A DNA stretch of 64,000 nt. Origin: Dromaius novaehollandiae. Lineage: Eukaryota; Chordata; Aves; Casuariiformes; Dromaiidae. Below the pieces are notes generated by a model that saw nothing but the letters and a program-made list of their open reading frames with translations, was not told the DNA's origin and searched no databases. Positions within the stretch are counted from its first letter, which is position 1, and each line of letters opens with the position of its first letter. The stretch lies in the NCBI RefSeq assembly GCF_036370855.1, contig NC_088100.1:130136085-130200084 (forward strand), read 5' to 3'. Made by a program: the position numbers and the translations under genes. Of the stretch, positions 63,002 through 64,000 are shown piece after piece.

Positions 63002-64000
63002 TTCTTGGTCTGACTTCAGTTTTTCCTCAGAGGTTCTGAAAGGACCTTCTAGGGCTATGTGGATGCTCTGCTTCGAAAGAATAATGTAAATACAGCTCAT
63101 TTTTGTAGCCTTATCCCAACTTGTATATTCTATAAGCCTCATTCGTGTTTGTTTAAAGGTTTAATATAACAGCTTTTAAGTAATACAGTGTGTACCTTAC
63201 ATAGAGACAAATGAACACAAGCACTTTTTAACTTTCCAGCCCAGTTTGCCTCATCTTTAAGAATCTCATGCTGGAGGAAGTTTAAAAAGTTACAAAATAT
63301 GTCCCCTGTGGCCCCTCACCTTCCTCCCTCATTGGATCTGAGATCAAATTTCAAAAGAATTCTAGAAGGATATTGAATTTCAGGTTTTGTTTTCCCATAG
63401 CAGTGATTCTGGCCAAAAAAACTTTTTAATCTAAAGGACCGACTGTAACCTTGTTAATAACTAAGAAAACAATGGCCAAAGGGAAAAGACCTGCCAAAAG
63501 CTACAAGTCATTTCTGTTGGCAGAATAATTGGTAGATCATTATTTTGGTTGAAAACAATGTGATTTGTATTTCTAATTTTGTAAAATTACTTAATTAATA
63601 GCACATGCTCAGCAAAGTTGATTACAGAGTGGCTCTTGACAGAGGACACTTTTAGAGCAATGTTACAGGGGCAAAGGTAGGATTATGCAATACTTCAGCA
63701 AATATGGCCATGGCTGCTGCTCAGCAGATGATTCTGCTTGTCTTGGGAAGGCCTAAATCACTATGATGTCCTTTGCATTGAAATGCAAGTTATTTTTAAA
63801 AAGACAGTGGAATATACCTGTGATCATGGGATCATCAGTGGATGCAAACAGGCTTAATTATGTTTGCAACAATAAGTAGATCATTAGATGTATACTAATA
63901 TCATTAGGTGTATACTCAAACAAAAGAAGCTGAGGGAATTATGCCAGTTCTGTATCAGCTTTGTTGCTGCCCATGTAGTGTAGATATTTAGGCTGTTTTA

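Larger units (their letters stand above)
44085..64000. other. Gene-poor region downstream of C1D; no protein gene recognised
   Basis: About 20 kb of mostly AT-rich sequence. In human a large gene-poor interval separates C1D from ETAA1, so this is expected. It holds several homopolymer tracts, a set of decayed palindromic repeats (47-58 kb) and one CpG-rich patch (53.4-54.5 kb). Open frames here lack family resemblance. Confidence 0.6.

Noticed and set aside
1-64000. CRISPR arrays, prophage, operons, integrated virus or intact LTR/LINE elements
   Set aside because: No regularly spaced repeats, no LTR pairs, and no viral-type or reverse transcriptase frames were seen. The DNA is ordinary vertebrate nuclear sequence.

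Overview
This is vertebrate nuclear DNA, most likely from a bird. The reasons are intron-split genes with GT-AG splice sites, CpG-island promoters, AT-rich spacers, very little recognisable transposon sequence, and the gene order itself. Three genes are identified by conceptual splicing and remembered similarity to their human proteins: PNO1 (minus strand), WDR92, now called DNAAF10 (plus strand), and C1D (plus strand). The same block lies on human 2p14 in the order C1D - WDR92 - PNO1 - PPP3R1. The window runs in the mirror direction, so PPP3R1 should lie just left of base 1; the poly(A) signal at 65-70 may be its 3' end.

Layout. 1-1.9 kb: 3' ends of two convergent genes and a MIR-like fragment. 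1.9-6.7 kb: PNO1, seven coding exons, 246 aa. 6.73-6.92 kb: a 191-bp head-to-head CpG-island promoter. 6.9-16.0 kb: WDR92, eight coding exons, 359 aa. 16-29.4 kb: intergenic, no gene recognised. 29.4-44.1 kb: C1D, with a CpG-island first exon, a 9-kb first intron and four coding exons (148 aa, or 146 from the second Met). 44.1-64 kb: intergenic, AT-rich, with homopolymer tracts, several decayed palindromic repeats, and an orphan CpG-rich patch at 53.4-54.5 kb that may be a promoter with spliced noncoding exons.

Together: PNO1 acts in small-subunit (18S) rRNA maturation, C1D is a nuclear exosome cofactor, and WDR92 works with the R2TP-like chaperone in dynein-arm assembly. No CRISPR array, phage, operon or intact mobile element is present. 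I found no clear candidate for a new biological system. The points most worth checking are the orphan CpG patch, the cluster of palindromic repeats at 47-58 kb, an in-frame upstream ATG in the probable first exon of C1D, and a tRNA-like SINE remnant in a C1D intron.
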